DNA from: CAYUQT01 sp964596165
GTDB lineage: Bacteria > Planctomycetota > Phycisphaerae > UBA1845 > JAFGLZ01
Assembly (NCBI GenBank): GCA_964596165.1
Contig: CAZQTW010000025.1
Coordinates: forward strand, 12,907-76,906
Length of the DNA: 64,000 bases
Reading direction: 5' to 3'
Under the pieces are notes generated by a model. That model worked only from the letters and a program-made list of their open reading frames with translations, did not search any database and was not told where the DNA came from. How positions within the stretch are numbered: the first letter of the stretch is position 1; every line of letters starts with the position of its first letter. Below are positions 61,915 through 64,000 of the stretch, one piece after another. Made by a program: the position numbers and the translations under genes.

Positions 61915-63819
61915 TTAGCGTTGGCGGTCCCAGGCAGCCAGGATCATGAGGGTCCAGACCCATCGGGCCCATCGGGTCTTCTCGAGTGCGGGCGGTCGGT
62001 CGACCAGTTCGGCGAGCGCTCGCCGGTCGAATCGTTCGGCCATCAAGCCGGTCGGATGCAGCAGCAGGTCATTGCGCACCTCTCGCAGATCGTGTTCGAG
62101 CCACGCCGTGAGGGGCACCTCGAATCCGCGTTTGGGGGCCAAGGCGATTTCAGGCGGGAGGTATTTTCGGGCCAAGTGTCGCAGGATGGGCTTTGTTTCC
62201 GAACCCGGCAGTCGAACGCGGCCGGGCCAGCGAGCGACCGTTTCGACGAGGCGATGATCGAGGAGGGGGCTTCGGGCCTCCAGGCCATGAGCCATGGTGG
62301 CGATGTCCATCTTGACCAGGAGGTCGTCGGGCAGGAGCGTGTGGGCGTCGATCCAGAGTTGCCGGTCGAGCAGGGTCGAGTCGGCCGGGATTTGGGCCAG
62401 GCGGGTTTCGATTTGGAGGTCGGTCGGCCGGCAGGCGTTGAGCCAATCGCCGCGGTCGCCGACGAGGCGGCGTTTGGCCGGCTCGTCGAGTCCATCGTTT
62501 CCCCAGGCCAGTATTCGCTGTGGGTCGTTCATTGCCAGGCCGCGGATGAGCCGGCGGGCGAACGCATAGCGTGTGCGATGTCGCTTGGACTGGGGGAGCA
62601 GGCGGTCGGAGAGGCGCGCCAGGCGCGGTATGGATGCGGGCGAGAGTCTGCCCAGGCGATCGGCGACGGCTGCGCCGACGTATCGGCGGTATCCGGCGAA
62701 GACCTCGTCGCCGCCGTCGCCGTTGAGGACGACCTTGACCTGTTGTCGGGCGCGTTCGGCGACGGCGATCGACGGGATGGCGGAGGAGTCGGCATAGGGT
62801 TGGTCGTAGGCCGATGCGATTCGTTCCAGGATTCGCGACGGGTCGGGTCGAACGATCCACTCGTGATGGTCGGTGGCGTATTGCCGTGCCACGATGCGGG
62901 CCAGGGGTCGCTCGTCGAACGATTCGTTCTCGAAGCCCACGGAGAGTGTTGTGAGCGGTCGTTGGGAGTGTTGAGCGGCGTGGGCGACGATGAGGCCGCT
63001 GTCGAGGCCGCCGGAGAGAAACACGCCCACCGGGACGTCGGCCCGTAGGCGGAGTCGGACCGCCTCGTCGATCAAGGCGTCGGTTTGTTCGGCGGCCTCG
63101 GCGACGGTGCGGGGGCCGTCGGGCGGCATGTCGGTTGATTTCTGATCGGGCGCGGGCCACCGCCAGTATGTCTCCACGCGCGGAGAGGCTGACGGTTCCG
63201 CGATCAGACAGGAGGCCGGCGGGAGCGCGCGGATCTGGCGGTGGATGGTTGCCGGGGCCGGCACGTGTCCGAAGGTCAGGTAGTCGGAGAGGGCCTGATC
63301 GTCGATCGTCAGCGGGCCGACGCCGAGCGCCTTGAGGCCCTTGATCTCGGAAGCGAAAAGGAACCGATCGTCGATGGTCGCGTAGTAGAGCGGTTTTTTG
63401 CCGACGCGATCGCGGGCCAACATGAGCAGCCCGTGGCGGTCGTCCCAAATGGCGAAGGCGAACATTCCGCGGAGATCGGCGAGCAGGGCTTTTCGGCGTT
63501 CTTCGTAGAGGTGGACGAGGACTTCGGTGTCCGTTTGGGTGGCGAAGCGGTGGCCTCGATCGATCAGGTCGCGGCGCAGCTCGACGTAGTTGTAGATTTC
63601 ACCGTTGAAGACGACGGCCACCGAGCGATCCTCGTTGAAGATCGGCTGGGCGCCGCCGGGCAGGTCGATGATCGACAGACGGGTGTGGGCCAGGCCGACG
63701 CGGCGTTGGGCGTCGATCCAGTATCCTCGGCCATCAGGGCCGCGGTGTGCGAGCGCGGACATTGCCTTGTCCAGGAGGGCTTCATCCGGTTGTCGGAGGA
63801 TCCCCGCGATGCCGCACAT
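61915..63819 (-). CDS. asnB: Glutamine-hydrolysing asparagine synthase
   Basis: 634 residues from ATG 63817-63819, chosen so that Cys2 becomes the N-terminal nucleophile (MCGIAGILRQ). The glutamine-amidotransferase half shows ALAHRGPDGRG, FNGEIYNYVELR and the later TDTEVLVHLYEE. The synthase half has the PP-loop SGGLDSG and a conserved GDGGDEVFAGYRRY. Such enzymes make asparagine, or, in surface-polysaccharide loci, amidate other acids. The partial DegT gene is at the other end of the window, so no pathway link is visible. The ORF extends four codons beyond the chosen start. Confidence 0.92.
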   Translation of the reverse strand: MCGIAGILRQPDEALLDKAMSALAHRGPDGRGYWIDAQRRVGLAHTRLSIIDLPGGAQPIFNEDRSVAVVFNGEIYNYVELRRDLIDRGHRFATQTDTEVLVHLYEERRKALLADLRGMFAFAIWDDRHGLLMLARDRVGKKPLYYATIDDRFLFASEIKGLKALGVGPLTIDDQALSDYLTFGHVPAPATIHRQIRALPPASCLIAEPSASPRVETYWRWPAPDQKSTDMPPDGPRTVAEAAEQTDALIDEAVRLRLRADVPVGVFLSGGLDSGLIVAHAAQHSQRPLTTLSVGFENESFDERPLARIVARQYATDHHEWIVRPDPSRILERIASAYDQPYADSSAIPSIAVAERARQQVKVVLNGDGGDEVFAGYRRYVGAAVADRLGRLSPASIPRLARLSDRLLPQSKRHRTRYAFARRLIRGLAMNDPQRILAWGNDGLDEPAKRRLVGDRGDWLNACRPTDLQIETRLAQIPADSTLLDRQLWIDAHTLLPDDLLVKMDIATMAHGLEARSPLLDHRLVETVARWPGRVRLPGSETKPILRHLARKYLPPEIALAPKRGFEVPLTAWLEHDLREVRNDLLLHPTGLMAERFDRRALAELVDRPPALEKTRWARWVWTLMILAAWDRQR

Positions 63820-63911
63820 GAAGATCCACACTAGCGCGGGGGCTGTGGGGCGTCAAGAACGGGGGTGGATCAGAGGCGTGGGATGCACGTCCGGAGGCGG
63901 TCTGCGAGGCT

Positions 63912-64000
63912 TCAGAACTGCATGCCCAGGCGAATGTGGGGCATGCGATCGGGCGGATTCCGCCCGGCTCGGAATGGGTAGGGGGCGGACAGACCGGGTG
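63912..64000 (-). CDS. C-terminus of a probable outer-membrane protein (partial)
   Basis: Only about 28 residues are inside the window, ending DRMPHIRLGMQF. A final phenylalanine after an alternating strand is typical of outer-membrane barrels. The upstream part is cut by the edge. Evidence is thin. Confidence 0.4.
   Translation of the reverse strand, partial: PGLSAPYPFRAGRNPPDRMPHIRLGMQF

Overview
The window is high-G+C bacterial DNA with two 100-base runs of N, so it is a scaffold, probably from a metagenome. It most resembles Planctomycetota, class Phycisphaerae or a relative. The pointers are: three proteins with the zinc-ribbon signature C-x2-C-x-Y-x-L-x-G-L...CPxCG; a pseudopilin with the late DGHVE motif; many Tat- or Sec-exported sulfatases and glycosidases with no SusC/SusD pair; and two membrane proteins ending in TPR repeats. 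This placement is inference from gene content; there is no rRNA gene.

Layout. 0-10 kb: the end of a DegT aminotransferase, a nucleotidyltransferase remnant, a heat-shock pair (hsp20-lon), a small membrane protein, an unusual HhH DNA glycosylase, a CPBP protease, tRNA-Phe with its terminator, a membrane polyferredoxin and an exported FAD oxidoreductase. 10-13 kb: two zinc-ribbon proteins around an MNT-HEPN module whose HEPN gene carries an in-frame TGA. 13.4-46.7 kb: a carbohydrate and sulfate-ester region, with an isomerase-fold Tat protein, a five-bladed-propeller glycosidase, a phosphodiesterase-type enzyme, two formylglycine sulfatases, GH5, GH106 and GH127 enzymes, two beta-helix proteins (one fused to an SMP-30 propeller), an FAD oxidoreductase, a FadL porin, a modular lipoprotein and a DUF5009 acyltransferase. 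Toxin-antitoxin-like pairs sit inside it: DUF433-DUF5615 twice, VapBC with a third gene, and a DUF6932 pair. 47-55 kb: a P-loop protein, a pseudopilin, a repeat-rich exported protein, the decayed tail of a type ISP restriction-modification enzyme, and two tandem TPR membrane proteins. 55-57 kb: four small genes that may be Mu-phage-like. 57.6-64 kb: an HlyD-ABC-permease exporter operon, an asparagine synthase and the end of a probable outer-membrane protein.

How it works together. The 13-46 kb enzymes suggest extracytoplasmic removal of sulfate, rhamnose and arabinofuranose from a complex, possibly sulfated, plant or algal polysaccharide, with FadL as one outer-membrane route. Most of these genes stand alone or in pairs, and two of them (the GH106 and beta-helix/SMP-30 genes) share a promoter-like leader.

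The most notable sequence-level observations are: (1) a 153-bp near-perfect direct repeat, made from the 3' end of the GH127 gene, flanking a DUF433-DUF5615 pair; (2) a first N gap bordered on both sides by the same 55 bases, where removing the gap and one copy restores a single reading frame encoding seven chitobiase-like modules and a seven-bladed propeller; (3) a hairpin repeat with an identical loop and compensated stem changes at two distant places; (4) gene remnants (type ISP enzyme, HEPN, sialidase, nucleotidyltransferase) sitting in repeat-rich spacers. I did not find a clear, complete and wholly new system; the best candidates are the third gene of the VapBC operon, the flanked DUF433-DUF5615 cassette and the 55-57 kb cluster.
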